Both the position numbers and the translations under genes were made by a program. Below are positions 32,696-44,514 of a stretch of 64,000 nt of DNA, piece by piece (the stretch's first letter is position 1; every line of letters begins with the position of its first letter). The notes beneath the pieces are model-generated. The model did no database searches. It was not told the origin of the DNA and worked only from the letters and a program-made list of their open reading frames with translations. The stretch is from positions 1-64,000 of the forward strand of contig NRSV01000054.1 of NCBI GenBank assembly GCA_002286855.1. The letters run 5' to 3'. The stretch comes from Bipolaris cookei. Lineage: Eukaryota > Ascomycota > Dothideomycetes > Pleosporales > Pleosporaceae.

Positions 32696-33049
32696 GTTGC
32701 GAAAGGAGGGTAGAGGGATTGGGAGGGGAAAATACGCACATCTACGTGCTCGCCATGGAGAGTTCGAGGTAAGCAGCAAGGGGCAATGACCAGCAGCCGG
32801 TTGTCCAATACTGTAGCTCGCTGGCGAAGCTGCGGTGTATGAATGGCGAAGCGTGCATGCGCAGTCGAAACGACGGAGCTCCTTATGCCGTCATGAGACT
32901 AGTTTCCGTGCAGGGCTAGGGGCCCAGGTCCCAAAAAAAATGCAGGAACTCTTTACAACTCCGGTGGTGCCGTCCATCGTTTGTATACGGACGGGCAGAC
33001 CATGCATCACATGCCCGTATTAAATGCACAGGTGCCGAGCCGGTAGGAG
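32696..33049. promoter_or_regulatory. Shared promoter of the permease and leucyl-tRNA synthetase genes
   Basis: A 354-bp interval between two divergent start codons. No TATA box or clear factor site was recognised. An A-run of eight lies at about 32933-32941. Confidence 0.4.
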
Positions 33050-36000
33050 ATGCAAGGCCGACTTTTGCAATCCGTGGGCTGGCAGCGTGCCCTCCGTCGC
33101 CCCGCCCTTCACCACCACACGCGTATAACGTCGCGATGGATGGGCACGCATAACACCAAGAACAGGGCCGACGATGTGCGGTTGGAGTCGCTGACGGCAA
33201 AGTGGCAGCCGCGTTGGGATGAGCTGTCTTCCAAGTGGCACAAGCTGCGCACTTCTGACCGCGGCAATGCTTATGTGCTGCCAATGTTTCCGTATCCTTC
33301 GGGCACCCTTCACCTCGGCCATCTACGAGTATACACAATATCCGATGTCCTAGCCCGCTTCAAGCACATGCAGGGCTACAAAGTCCTGCATCCCATTGGA
33401 TGGGACGCCTTTGGTCTGCCTGCAGAGAATGCAGCAATCGAGAGGGGAGTGCATCCCGAGAAGTGGACGCTACTCAATATCGAAGCCATGAAGACCCAGA
33501 TGAAGCAAATGGGCGGTCGATGGGACTGGGACGCTGTATGCAACATCCCTTGGGTAGACAGCACAGGAGCTGATCCACTTTGTACATAGGAAATACGAAC
33601 ATGCGATCCTGCATTTTACAAGCACACCCAGCGCATCTTCCTCATGCTCCACGACCACGGCCTCGCATACCAAGCAGAGTCTCTTGTCAACTACGATCCG
33701 GTCGACAAGACTGTCCTCGCCAACGAACAGGTAGACGCTAATGGCTGCTCCTGGCGCTCTGGTGCAAAGGTTGAAAAAGTCATGCTGAAGCAATGGTTTT
33801 TGAAAATCAAGGAGTTTCAAGAACCTCTATTGAAAGACTTGGATGCTCTTGCAACACATGACAAATGGCCAGAAAAAGTGCTGGCCATGCAAAAAAACTG
33901 GATCGGCAAATCCGAAGGTGCAAAGTTATGGTTCGACATTATCTCAACAGACGGTGACGTGACCTTCGAGCCCGTCGATGTATTCACAACCAGAGCTGAT
34001 ACTCTTTTTGGAGTACAGTACATTGCTTTGTCTTTGGGTCATCCCGTCGTCCAAAAACTAGCTGCCCAAGATGAGTCCCTTCGCGCATTCATCGAACGAG
34101 CAGAAGACCTGCCTCCAGACACAAAAGAAGGCCTCCTACTTCGGAGCATCGTAGCCAGGAATCCATTGGCTCACGTCCGTGGCTCTACCGGTCCTACCAT
34201 TCCTGTCTACGTGGCTCCGTATGTTCTAGAAGACTATGGTTCTGGCGCTGTCATGGGTGTACCTGGCCATGATACGCGGGATCACGCATTCTGGCGAACC
34301 AATGCTGGCGATGAGCCCATAAGACTAGTTGTGTCTACAAAGAAGGATGATTTGCCTCTTCCAATTGTACCTCGAAGCGGGCAAGATGTGCCCGTAACCG
34401 AAAGAGGATTTGTTACTGCTGACATTGAGAATTTCGGTGGCATGCCTTCCAAGCAAGCTGCCCGCGAAGTCGTCCAGACTATCGTAAACACTGGTAAACA
34501 AGCCGAAATAACAGCAAACTGGCGTCTCCGAGACTGGCTCATCAGTCGCCAACGGTATTGGGGCGCCCCTATTCCCATTATACATTGTGACTCCTGCGGC
34601 GCTGTGCCAGTCCCCGAAAAGGACCTTCCCGTCCAACTACCAGATTTGCCCGACAGCTTCTTTCAAGGTCGCAAGGGAAACCCACTAGAAGAAGACGAGA
34701 CTTGGAAGAAGACCACATGTCCGAAATGCGGCGCCGCTGCTAAACGCGAAACTGATACCATGGACACTTTTATGGATTCATCGTGGTACTTTTTTAGATT
34801 TTTAGATCCCAAGAATGAAGACGCTCTGGTCGATCCTGTCAAAGCCAACAGCGGTATGCCAGTGGATTTATATGTCGGTGGAGTAGAACATGCCATCCTA
34901 CATCTTCTGTACGCTCGCTTCATTTCAAAATTCCTCGCGACAACTTCAACGTGGCCGAAAGGCTTTTTGACGAATGGCGAGCCATTCACTCGTCTCATCA
35001 CTCAAGGCATGGTACATGGGGAGACCTTTACTGATACTGAAAACGGGCGCTTCCTTCGACCAGATGAAGTCGATTTGACGAATCCTTCTAAACCTCTTAT
35101 CAAAGCCACTGGCAAAACGCCAAACGTGAGCTACGAGAAAATGTCTAAGAGCAAGTACAATGGCGTAGATCCCGGCGCTACAATTGCCAAGTACGGCGCA
35201 GATGCAACGCGCGCGCATATGCTCTTCCAAGCACCTGTCGGTGATGTGCTGGAATATGACGAAAAGAAAATCACGGGGGTGCACCGCTGGCTGCACCGAG
35301 TCGTGAAGCTAGCAGCTGCTCCATGGCTGCCCGATGACGAAGTCGAAAGTTTTGTCATCCCAAGCAACATTGATGAGAACCTCCTCGTCATCCTACAAAA
35401 CCTCTCAGGATTGGAAAATCTAAAGATCGCCTCGCGGGAGACCTTAATCTCCATACTCAAACTAGACGAAGCCCAACTCTGGATCAAAACCCAGCAAACC
35501 ATCGCCAGCGTCACAGAGTCCTATTCGCAAACCTACTCACTCAACACCATCATCAGCGACCTAATGACGCTCACAAACATAATCTGGGACGCCCCTCACG
35601 CCTCTCCCACAACATCCTATCTTAAATGGTACTCCGTGGCACATCTTATTCGCATGCTTGCTCCCATCGCACCTGGCGTGGCAGAAGAATCCTGGCAACT
35701 CCTCACCACATGCACATCCTCTAAAGATTCCAGCACCAACATCCCAACAGTCTTCGCAACAGGGTTCCCGCAAGCCGACCTCGCCATCATACCGCTCCTA
35801 ACCACGACCCGCAAATGCGTAGTTCAAGTAGACGGAAAGCGCAAGTTTGAAGTTAACATTGCGAAGCTCCCATCTTCCATTAATCTCAAAGATGGAAAGG
35901 CTGTAGCGCGGTTCGTACTATCTGAGCTACTGGAGACGAAACAAGGGAAGGAGTGGCTCGATAGGGAGACAGGTAAGATATGGAAAACTGGTCCGTCGAA

Positions 36001-36121
36001 TATAGCTAGTGAGGAATTTGATTACATAGTGCCGCAGGGCTGGAAGGTAATTGCTGTGAATGGGGGCGCGTTGTGTAATTTTGTGGCACCGAGGAGGCCG
36101 AAAGGGGAGAAGACGGGGTAG
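33050..36121 (+). CDS. NAM2: Leucyl-tRNA synthetase, mitochondrial, two exons
   Basis: A class I synthetase that charges mitochondrial tRNA-Leu; the bacterial-type sequence and Arg/His-rich leader (MQGRLLQSVGWQRALRRPAL) indicate the organellar enzyme. Exons 33050-33535 and 33590-36121 give 1005 residues. The 54-bp intron (GTATGC donor, CTGAT branch, ACATAG acceptor) joins RWDWDA to EIRTCDPAFYKHTQR. The HIGH-type motif is HLGH at residues 88-91 and the KMSKS loop is at residues 679-683. The editing domain shows the threonine-rich TTRADTLFGVQ, and a zinc-type pair CDSCG/CPKCG is visible in the insertion domain. Without splicing the frame would stop at 33589. In yeast this protein also assists group I intron splicing; that role is not testable here. 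Confidence 0.95.
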
Positions 36122-36986
36122 CTGTGTATGATAGGTGAATATTTGAGTGTAGTTTAGGTGTATAGTATGGTTTGTGCAGACCGCATTTTCTATGGAGAAA
36201 AATGTTTTGATTGGCTGTATGAGTAAATGCTTGTGTGCGTTAGTGGTATGCTGAGATGTTGGGGGTTTCTTTGTTTGACTTCGACTGGCGGTTGGTCACG
36301 TAATAGTAGTTGCTTATCTTCAGCTTAGCGTTAAGCGATTAATATTATACTTTGCAGCTATTTTTGTATAGAAAAAACACTCTTCTAGTTCGTGCGAGTT
36401 AACTTCTTTAATCGCAGCTTGAATTGGGTCCATATTGGTGAAGTTACGACGCGTTGAAGTTATAGTGTTACTGTTGTTTTGGTGTTGGGCGGGGCGTTAC
36501 GCGAATCCGAACGTCACGGGCACGGGCACGGTATTAGGCGCGTCCACCTTAGCCGCTGTGAGGTCCGACAATGATTTGTGCACGACACCACTGTAGCTGT
36601 ATATATTATCTCGTTCGCGATAGTAGTAAGTTCTCCAGATAAGTATACTACAAGGGTAACTAAGTGGGCTTCCTCCCTAATGTTTTCTGGTGCTCTCTCA
36701 ACCTCGTTTCTCATTCAAGATGATTGTAACGGGCTGAACGCCCTTTGGATAGCTCCTCGATGGAATCTCGGTCTACTCACGGAATCTTCGTGTACCAACC
36801 GAACGACGTTCAAACACCAGCAGAAGATTCTAGATGCTGCCTCGAGCACCCAGATTCTATCGGCCCGATTGTTACTCGAGCAACTAGCTTGTATATAGAT
36901 CGCTACGTAGCTTGGAAGTTTAGCTCTCTATCGAATAGAACCTCTTGTATACCTCGCGATTGCTCCCCGGAGCGCAGCCCCTTAAA
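36122..36986. other. AT-richer intergenic DNA at the start of the accessory block
   Basis: The left part is the 3' region of the synthetase gene. The rest has reading frames of about 100 codons or less without domains. Composition shifts toward A+T compared with the core genes on either side, marking the left edge of a block of decayed genes. Confidence 0.45.
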
Positions 36987-38818
36987 ATGATGGACGATAA
37001 AGTTCGAATTAGTGAAAAACAATTCCGAAATACCTATGCGGCTGGCTTCGAAACCTGGGCTCGACTATATTCTCTTATTGTTGAAGATACAAAGCTTCCT
37101 ACTCACTGCTTTTTCACAAAAAGACGTTTCCTCTCTTACTGTCTTTCCCATAGAGCCTCGAGCTCGACGAGTACTATAGCAGATCAACTGCCCCTGGATT
37201 CTCTACTTGGACACCCTCACCAGCAAAACGCGCTCGCTGCATTTCTTCTTTTCGGCGCCGAGTACAGCTGGAGGTAGCAGTGAAAGACCCAGTTCTGGTT
37301 TCGATCTCCAATTCGCCCCCGAATGATTCTTGTTACACTCCGTGGTTTAGTTCTCAGAACGACTATCTAGCAGTTCTCATGTTGGCGTGGGCATACATCT
37401 TATCAATTCGTTGGGCGGAAATTATGCCTCCTGCTTGCTCTCTCATCTACACCGACAGCCTGGCAAAGCACTGCGATGCAACGACAAGATCCAACAACCC
37501 CAAGCATTCTGTCGTTGTAGATATTGGTCCAGTTAGTCTAAAAGAAGTTCGATGGTGGGCTGCCGTTTTAGCAGAAGGCCAGGGCTGGCACGCCAGTATT
37601 CGATCCTCCTTTTCATCACCATGGTCGATTCGTGTCGAATCGAACTCCCAATTTCTACTGTATTCAGAACTGAATAACTCACCCTCACAAGGCTCTGCCT
37701 CAAAGTTCTCAGAAGCCTTCGGTTATCTGAATAGGTCTTGCATACATCACAATATTTTCGATCAAAGCCATGGCGCATTAGCTGCTGTCCTCCTACTCCC
37801 ATACATGGCTGGTAAAATAGTGCAATTGCCGTGTCCTGATTTCAGCGCACAGGAAGCATCGAGAAAAGACCCAATCGATGGTCACAAGGGGTTTCCACTG
37901 CCCCAGGCAATATTCGAAAGGCAACACCTCGACAGACTTCTCACATTAAGCTGCAACATCGATGGCATACGTCCCCTACTGCTCAGCGTGTTTTATGAAC
38001 CCAACATAGAACTCAACGCTGTAACACCCTGGTTGCAAGGAACAATCGCTGCTATCGAATCACTGGTTGGGAAAAAGCTATCAATTCTTGGACGTATGTG
38101 TATGGAAAGAAGACCAGAGGTTGCGTGCATCTGGCTAGGCAGTGCCATTCTAGGCCTCGAACAGAAACTCCTGCAAGGTGTAAAACATGGACAAATACCG
38201 ATCGACCTGGAATCTGCGGCGTGGACAGGGACGATCCAATCATCTATACAGCAACCTATATCTAGGCCATTTGTTGTTGACGAATATATACAGCGGGCCG
38301 GCGAATGTCGTTTACTTTTCCTGTGCCAGTCCAGAAATCAGACTCGATTCCCGATCTATCAATGGAAACCTTTCGGAAAAACCCCCAAGGACGACGTTGA
38401 TCTCGAAGTACAAGTCCATGAGCATTGTAGAAGCCATAGACTTCAATATCTAGCATTCGTCTGGAACTGCACAGAAGGAGAATCAAAACTTCCATCATTA
38501 TAACAATATTTCTATAATATTCATAGTCAGTCGAGTACATAAGAACTTCGATATACAATTCCTATTGTGTGGAAAGATTTGGATCATAGAAAAGAGGCCA
38601 CTTCAGAGAATGCTACGTGTAATATTTTCAGCTGGTCGCGTTCTGATGGGTGCGGGCCATGCGAAAAAGCGATATTCAAGCACGAATGGCTCACGACGTA
38701 TGATTCAGAGGAAGAGCAAGAACATGTAGAGGAAGTAACTTCTATAAGTAGCTTTAAAAATGTCCAAAGAATTAGAGACTGGCTGGCAGGTTCGAAGGAA
38801 AGTCTTCTCCATTATTGA
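36987..38818 (+). pseudogene. Decayed fungal gene of unknown function (family common in Dothideomycetes)
   Basis: The reading frame starts at ATG 36987 with KVRISEKQFRNTYAAGFETW, passes HCFFTKRRFLSYCL, and runs to FLLFGAEYSW, where it meets a TAG at 37275-37277. In another frame, homologous sequence resumes almost at once with VKDPVLVSISNSPPNDS and YLAVLMLAWAYILSIRW and stays open to 38503 (about 407 residues). A third open piece, 38567-38818, continues the C-terminal end with ATCNIFSWSRSDGCGPCEKA. From memory of the family, these three blocks belong to one protein of about 600 residues. A one-base loss near 37268 and a stop or frameshift near 38500 therefore break the gene, unless they are sequencing errors. 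No catalytic motif was recognised. Confidence 0.62.
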
Positions 38819-39552
38819 ATTTAATTCAAGGTCCTCTTCGAGGTTTTCTGACCATCTTCTTTGTCGCATCCCGCTCTATATCGCCAACACAATCCATAAG
38901 CGCACTATTTACGTCTTCTCTCTTTCCACTCCTAGCTTATAATTCTTCAAAGATTCTTGAATATCTTTCAATTACATTAACGTACATATAATCAGATCGC
39001 TCATTTATGTTCGCACAAGTGCGCAGATAGAACATAGTTAACAGTTAATGATTGCAAGAGCGAAGACGGAGGTATAACATTCCACCGCGCAGAACAACGA
39101 AAATCTTCGAGCACCATTATTCTGTAACCTACTTTTGCACAAAGTTCAATTAGCCTGTAAACATACTTGACTTTTAGTATAACTCATCCTTAAGGTCAAA
39201 AAGTAATATTACAGCATTTTAGTTGTACTTTCACACAATCCGTCTGCAGGGCTACATGCCATAACAACGATGCATCCTTGCGCTATAGTTAACAACCACT
39301 CTTATCATTCTTTAGAGGGTCAAGATTATAGGTTAATAGACTAAAAACATACACTTGAGTTTAAAGATATACAGTGCCTACTAACACTAGCAATTCAGAA
39401 TTTATCTGCGACAGCATGCAGGCCTCCGCATCTTAGGGAGAACTATTTGCTTATGTATTAAAGAAACCGCGTTTCAATAGGTTTAGCGAACATGTCTGCG
39501 CCCTCTGCGTCTGCTCTCTCGCATCACTACAATGCGACATCTTACATGAACT
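38819..39552. other. AT-rich spacer between two decayed genes
   Basis: This is strongly AT-rich sequence with stops in all frames and no recognisable feature. It is consistent with long-decayed DNA between the two pseudogenes. Confidence 0.45.
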
Positions 39553-40703
39553 ATGGCGTCCCTTGTTCGCCTTGCTCCTGGACACACCCTTGCAGGTACC
39601 CATTGGGACTATCAAATCGTCAAAGCTATCGAAGGAGACAACACCCACCGATCTGCCGTCTACATGGCCAAGGTCGTTCCACATGACGGTGTCCTCGAAC
39701 CTCCACAATGGTTCGTCACTTAGTGCCAACCCTCTATGGACTATTGAGGCTGACTCTACCGCTAAAAACAATGATCAAGAAAGCTTTTTCTAAAGATACA
39801 GTTGCCACGGAGGACCTATGCCGCTAATATAAAACCTATCGCCTTCATGGCGTCTACTTGGCTAAGTGCTTCCGGCAAATATACAATAAGATTAACAAGT
39901 GCACTATTGCTTTTGAATGGCTGGATACTACTCTTGCGGAAATGAAATATCGGCGTAATATGCGCACCTAAGCTCTTATCGAGTCATGTTTAGACGCAGC
40001 TTTGGCCAGTTGTGTTATTCTAGATGGCCAAAGACATGTGAACACAAGTACAATACCAATTCTTAGAGAATCAGTATCTACTTATCAATCTAGACTACAA
40101 ATATGCCAATATCCTCATTTCTGTCATTGAAACGAGCCGGATTATCGCCAAAGTGGGAGACTTGGGTCCTGGTAAGCAGGCGCTAATTAACAAGACAGTC
40201 ACACTCTTTCTAACACCATTATAGTATTTCCTGCCGGCGAACGCATCAATGCCCAACCGTTCGCTATGTGGGCCCCTGAAGTCTTTCTAGGCCAAGCGTA
40301 CACTGGGACATCGCAGGTCCGGGCAGTAGCCACGATGCTGCTTTGCTGGATCAAGCATAATATCTTAGGCAACGCGGATAGTCCTCATCCTTTAGTTGAT
40401 GCGGCCTGGTGCATGGCAAAGATTAAACGACTCTTTTCTGATCAGTACTTACCGACTCCTGATAAGGTTAATGGTCCTGTTCTCCAAGCCGCAGTCAAGG
40501 CTGCCAGGCGTATGAGTCAAGAGGATCCGCCCATGCAAGAGATCTTGCCTATCAAGGAGGAGATACAAAAAGTCGAGATACCACAGCAGCTGAGGGACCT
40601 CCTTAATATTATGATGGTCACCAATCCTGACAAAAGGCCCTCTGCTTCAGCTGTGCTGGCATCGAAAGAGTTTCAGGCGTTCGAGAAGGTTGAAGGTGCA
40701 TAA
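39553..40703 (+). pseudogene. Protein kinase pseudogene
   Basis: The N-terminal lobe begins at ATG 39553 with VRLAPGHTLAGTHWDYQIVK and continues through HRSAVYMAKVV, where the Lys may be the ATP-binding residue. From about 39720 to 40090 the frame is destroyed by several stops. Recognisable sequence returns as YKYANILISVIETSRIIAKV followed by GDLG, the usual magnesium-binding DFG position, then a 53-bp intron (40172-40224, GTAAGC to TATAG). An open C-terminal lobe follows with MWAPEVFLGQAY, in the APE position, and the final NPDKRPSASAVL, stop at 40701-40703. The style recalls a fungal-expanded SRPK-like kinase family, which is inference. The catalytic loop HRD is not recognisable, so no active kinase can be made. 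Confidence 0.7.
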
Positions 40704-40918
40704 CAAATATGCATTGTATCTAGCTATGGCTAAGTAAACATTCAAGGTTACAGTCTACTTAGTTATCAAGAAATCTGCACGATGAGAAGACCCGGCGTAT
40801 CCTATTGGGTTTTCATGAACCAACTCTAGCTGAGCCCAACAAGGTAGATGTGATGTGACACCCAGAGACTACCAGGTAGACAAAGACTAAAGACCCGATA
40901 TGCTGAACTTCACACTGC

Positions 40919-41995
40919 TCAGCCAGTGCACTGGTAGTCATAGTTCATGCGAGATGCCTCCGTATCCTTTGGAACCCAAATAGTAACCTTTTGTCCACTC
41001 GATTCAAGCGTACCTTCATACTCGTCAAAGAACGGGCGCCAGTACACCTGACCCGTGCCACCCTCACAGTCGATATTGATCGTGACAGCCACGGTATTGG
41101 TTATGGTAGTCGAGTAGCTAGCAGAGACGCCGATTTCTGCACTGATAGCGTCCCATGCGCTTGCACCCAGACTCAAAGATGCAGTAATGGAGAAAGTCTC
41201 AGACTTGGAAGTTGTAACTTGGTAAGCACCATCGTTTGGAACTTGAGCAACGAAGACGGCCGATCCGGGCTTGTAGACGTTGATTCGGGTAACTACGTCT
41301 GAGAAGCGGTCGGCTTGCTGCGTTTTATATGGTTAATTCTGTGGTCAGGAAGGAAATGTTATATTGAAATACATACTCGGGTTTCCAACCCATTCATGTC
41401 TACATCCAAGATTTGCATCTGAGCTTTATTCTCTTCTGTAGACATTTCCTCATAAACGAGGCTTGCGGGCAGGCGACGCCAATCTGTGTTGAGCCTGATA
41501 GCAACTTCCGACCAGGGTTCAGGAGGTGGAGTGGATTGGTAGCCGCCAGTGTTGGAGCTTTTGCACTCAGATTCAATGCTTCTGGCTCTGCCGCCCCAAG
41601 TCGATGCAGGACTGCAAATCTCGAAACTCTCGTTGTTGCAGAACGAAATGCGACAGTTGCCCTCGGTCCAGACACGACAGGCTCTTGGATTAACGCAGAC
41701 ACTCCGGTTTGGATCAGTTGCACCAAAGTACGAGTTGCCATCCATGATGGTGCTGCCTGTTCAACAAAAACAAAATTCATTAGACTCCACTCGAGCGGCG
41801 ACAAGGTTCGGGAATCAGAAAAGGGGATAGGAACTTACAATCACCCCAATTCGGCTGCAGCCTTGCCTCGCAAAAGACTCCACCAGTTTGTTCTCCGTCC
41901 CAGTCCTCCTGGCGAGCTACGAGGAGGGAGGGAGCTGCGATAGCTGGACGAGAGATCATGGCCGCAAGCAGCGGTAAGAGCGTAAGGTACTGCAT
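40919..41995 (-). CDS. Secreted protein with beta-rich C-terminal half, three exons
   Basis: Exons 41995-41839, 41756-41377 and 41293-40919 give about 303 residues. A signal peptide (MQYLTLLPLLAAMISRPAIA) precedes a Cys-rich N-terminal half with repeated short Cys spacings (VCVNPRACRVW, CRISFCNNESFEIC). The C-terminal half, from about residue 190, shows alternating Ser/Thr and hydrophobic residues: SKSETFSITASLSLGAS, EIGVSASYSTTITNTVAVTI, then a Cys pair near the end. Such strands recall aerolysin-type beta-pore-forming proteins, but that is a weak resemblance and no function is claimed. For intron 2 the acceptor at 41294 (ACGTAG) was used because the nearer GCAG at 41319 shifts the frame; a one-base error would favour the nearer site. 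It lies beside decayed genes in an accessory block. Confidence 0.6.
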
Positions 41996-43263
41996 CTTTG
42001 CGGGAAACAGGATTCTACCGGAAACTTCCGTGGTCAGAGCAAATCAATGTTCGAAGAGAAGGTTTTCTTGGTGGTTAAGGAATTGGCTGAAGAAGTGGAT
42101 TGCTGGCTGTGATGAGGGCAACTGAACGAACTCATTCGACTCTTTATACCTTCTGACTTACACTCTATTTTTTCACAACTGTCACGTCGAGACCACTTGT
42201 TAGCCCTACCATCCGTGTTTTCCGATCAAGTATGTGGCTTATTGATTGTCTCAAACAGCATTGTCGTTCTGTATGGCTAGCAGAGCTAGGAATCATGTTC
42301 GACGTCACTGTTGAGTTTGGTCGATGACTGAGATCAATCCTTCGTTTCCCGTCAGGCCAACACCCAAGATTTCTGATGCTACCGAACAACTGAACGGGGA
42401 ATGGTAAGGGGGCCAGTTGAGGATCCAATGTGTCCTGTCTGATAACTAGGTTCAGTTACACGGACAGTGCTTCAAGTGTCTGTTCGTGCCTCCTTTGTTG
42501 AAAAATCCAATGTATTTTCCAAATGCATTTCAAGAATAGATAGAAAATAGATCAGACAGTAAAAACGACAGGCAAATTACGGAATTCTCCTACTGTATCT
42601 GCGTCTGTAGAGGAACACTAGGTGAACTAGACAGCGTTACCTTCGTTTTCACAGATCCATAACAATAATAACACCCAGTATCAAGGCAGTGCATCAGCCG
42701 GCAGGGTAACATGGTGCAGATCCTATGATAGTTCTCACCATCTTGATGATATGGTACGTAAAAGGCCCACAAAGGGCTGTCCCGACGTCATGGGGGCCTA
42801 ATTCAGAGTGAAATTTGCCAAGGGCCAAGGGCCAAGTGTCTCAATCTGTACATACTGAGCCAGATTGCCAAGTTACAATGCTTGCTGTTTCCCATTCACA
42901 TCCTCCGTTATGGTAGATCTGTGGAGTAATACTCCCAGGTATACTCTTTTAGTAAAAAGCAAGCTCGTTGTGACCATTCACGTCCGTTCGCTAGTTCGGG
43001 TAACGGCACCTCCCGTGCACCTTGATGGACAGTTGGGGTGTAAGCGAGGCGCCTCCTGATGGAGCCTAACTGAACAGCACCATTCACTGGTTCTCACAGG
43101 CCATAGTATGCTTCGCCTCTTCGCTAACTCCGATAGAACAATTCCACGTCATACGGCATCTACGATGTGGTAAGATATACAACAGCATGGACGCCCCATA
43201 AACAGGGAAAAATCCCTCTTTGGTGTTCTAGTGCTTCATAAATTACCATTCTTTGTCTCTGTT
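41996..43263. other. Intergenic region between two divergent secreted-protein genes
   Basis: 1.3 kb serving as promoter DNA for both neighbours. Open frames are short and without domains. A small tandem repeat of GCCAAGG units occurs near 42816-42836. Confidence 0.45.
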
Positions 43264-44229
43264 ATGTTTGTTAGCATGGCCAACGTCGTTTTGTTATTCG
43301 TAGGACACCTACTATTTTCCACATTGGCTTATGCCCAAGTCTTCAACGACTCGTCGGTGCAAAACTGCAGTGGCCCTATCCGAGTCATAGCCAGTGGCAA
43401 TTTTCCCATCAACTCGACCGGTACAGCTCGTCTAGCTCATGGGTCGGCACGTGAGCCCTGGTATATCAGTCTTACCATAACCGATAGGCGCGAGCCTGGC
43501 ATCATCTATGGCGACAGTATAACCTGGCAACAGCTGGAAGGCTTCCTCAGCATTCCAAATTCATTGGTGGGAAATCAACAAGACAATCAGACTGAATACT
43601 GTATGTTCATGCTTCCACCGCGAGACCCTTCCTCGCAGGAGGAAGCTGGAGATTGTACCGGTGTGTTGAGCGACGAGTGCATGAGATCCTTGATACATAA
43701 CACCCCGTCCATGTGGGATGATCGTTGCCACAAGCCGAGCGATGTCGAAGAAGCCTGTGGCACACATGTTCCGTTGGTATCGCGTACGTCCTTTCTCATT
43801 ATTTCCTTTTTTTACGAGGCATTTGATTCCAGAGCATATGTATTTTGTACACGAATTCTTTTTAACAATGCAAAAGGCTCTCCATCAAATTTCTCTAGTA
43901 CGGACTGCACTTTGACTGGGCTTCCCCATATCGACTTGCCAGAAGACTACCGTACCTACGGTGATCTGCCCGTGGCTGTGTATGGAGGTGGAAATGAACG
44001 CGAGAATTTCGACTTGTATGATAAGAACGTTCGCCAAGTGGTACCCATGCTCTTTACAATCAAGTCTTCAAACGGTACTGTTGAGAACAAGGCAGTTTGT
44101 CTGGCTCCAGACAACGTCCTTGAGGGTAGTCGTGTTCCAGAATCTACTGCAGCCCACGCGAGCTCCGCGCATGCATTTGAAGCAGCACTCACGATCATGG
44201 CTGTTGTGTTTTTTTTGTCCATAGCTTAG
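43264..44229 (+). CDS. Secreted, probably GPI-anchored protein of unknown function
   Basis: Start at ATG 43264 (a second ATG is at 43276). The signal peptide is hydrophobic (MANVVLLFVGHLLFSTLAYA). The mature part has many Cys and several N-glycosylation sites (NDS, NCS, NST, NQT, NFS, NGT). The extreme C-terminus is hydrophobic (AALTIMAVVFFLSIA) after small residues, as in GPI-attachment signals. An intron 43784-43876 (GTACGT donor, TTTTAAC branch, AAAAG acceptor) is inferred; it is 93 bp, a multiple of three, and has no in-frame stop, so retention would insert a 31-residue hydrophobic stretch. Spliced, the protein is about 290 residues. No family was recognised. Cell-surface location is inferred from the two terminal signals. 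Confidence 0.65.
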   Translation: MFVSMANVVLLFVGHLLFSTLAYAQVFNDSSVQNCSGPIRVIASGNFPINSTGTARLAHGSAREPWYISLTITDRREPGIIYGDSITWQQLEGFLSIPNSLVGNQQDNQTEYCMFMLPPRDPSSQEEAGDCTGVLSDECMRSLIHNTPSMWDDRCHKPSDVEEACGTHVPLVSRTSFLIISFFYEAFDSRAYVFCTRILFNNAKGSPSNFSSTDCTLTGLPHIDLPEDYRTYGDLPVAVYGGGNERENFDLYDKNVRQVVPMLFTIKSSNGTVENKAVCLAPDNVLEGSRVPESTAAHASSAHAFEAALTIMAVVFFLSIA

Positions 44230-44514
44230 AAGACGAATAGAACGATGTTGCCCCAGTGATATTAGTTTCACAGTCTTTCTACCAGAACATTCATAATTTT
44301 TGTAACTCTTTCAGCAAAATCGATCTTGTCTATCAATGACACGTAGAAATGTCCCTTCGCAGAGCTCATTCAAAGCCGACCCCAAGCTCCGCTATCTCCG
44401 AGCCCTCAGTCGTCATCGCCGCGGAACCGATTCCGAGCCCTGCATCATAATCTCCCGCAGCCCATCTCTCCAAGCACAGAAACACCCAACATCCCATAAT
44501 CCTCAATCAGAAAG

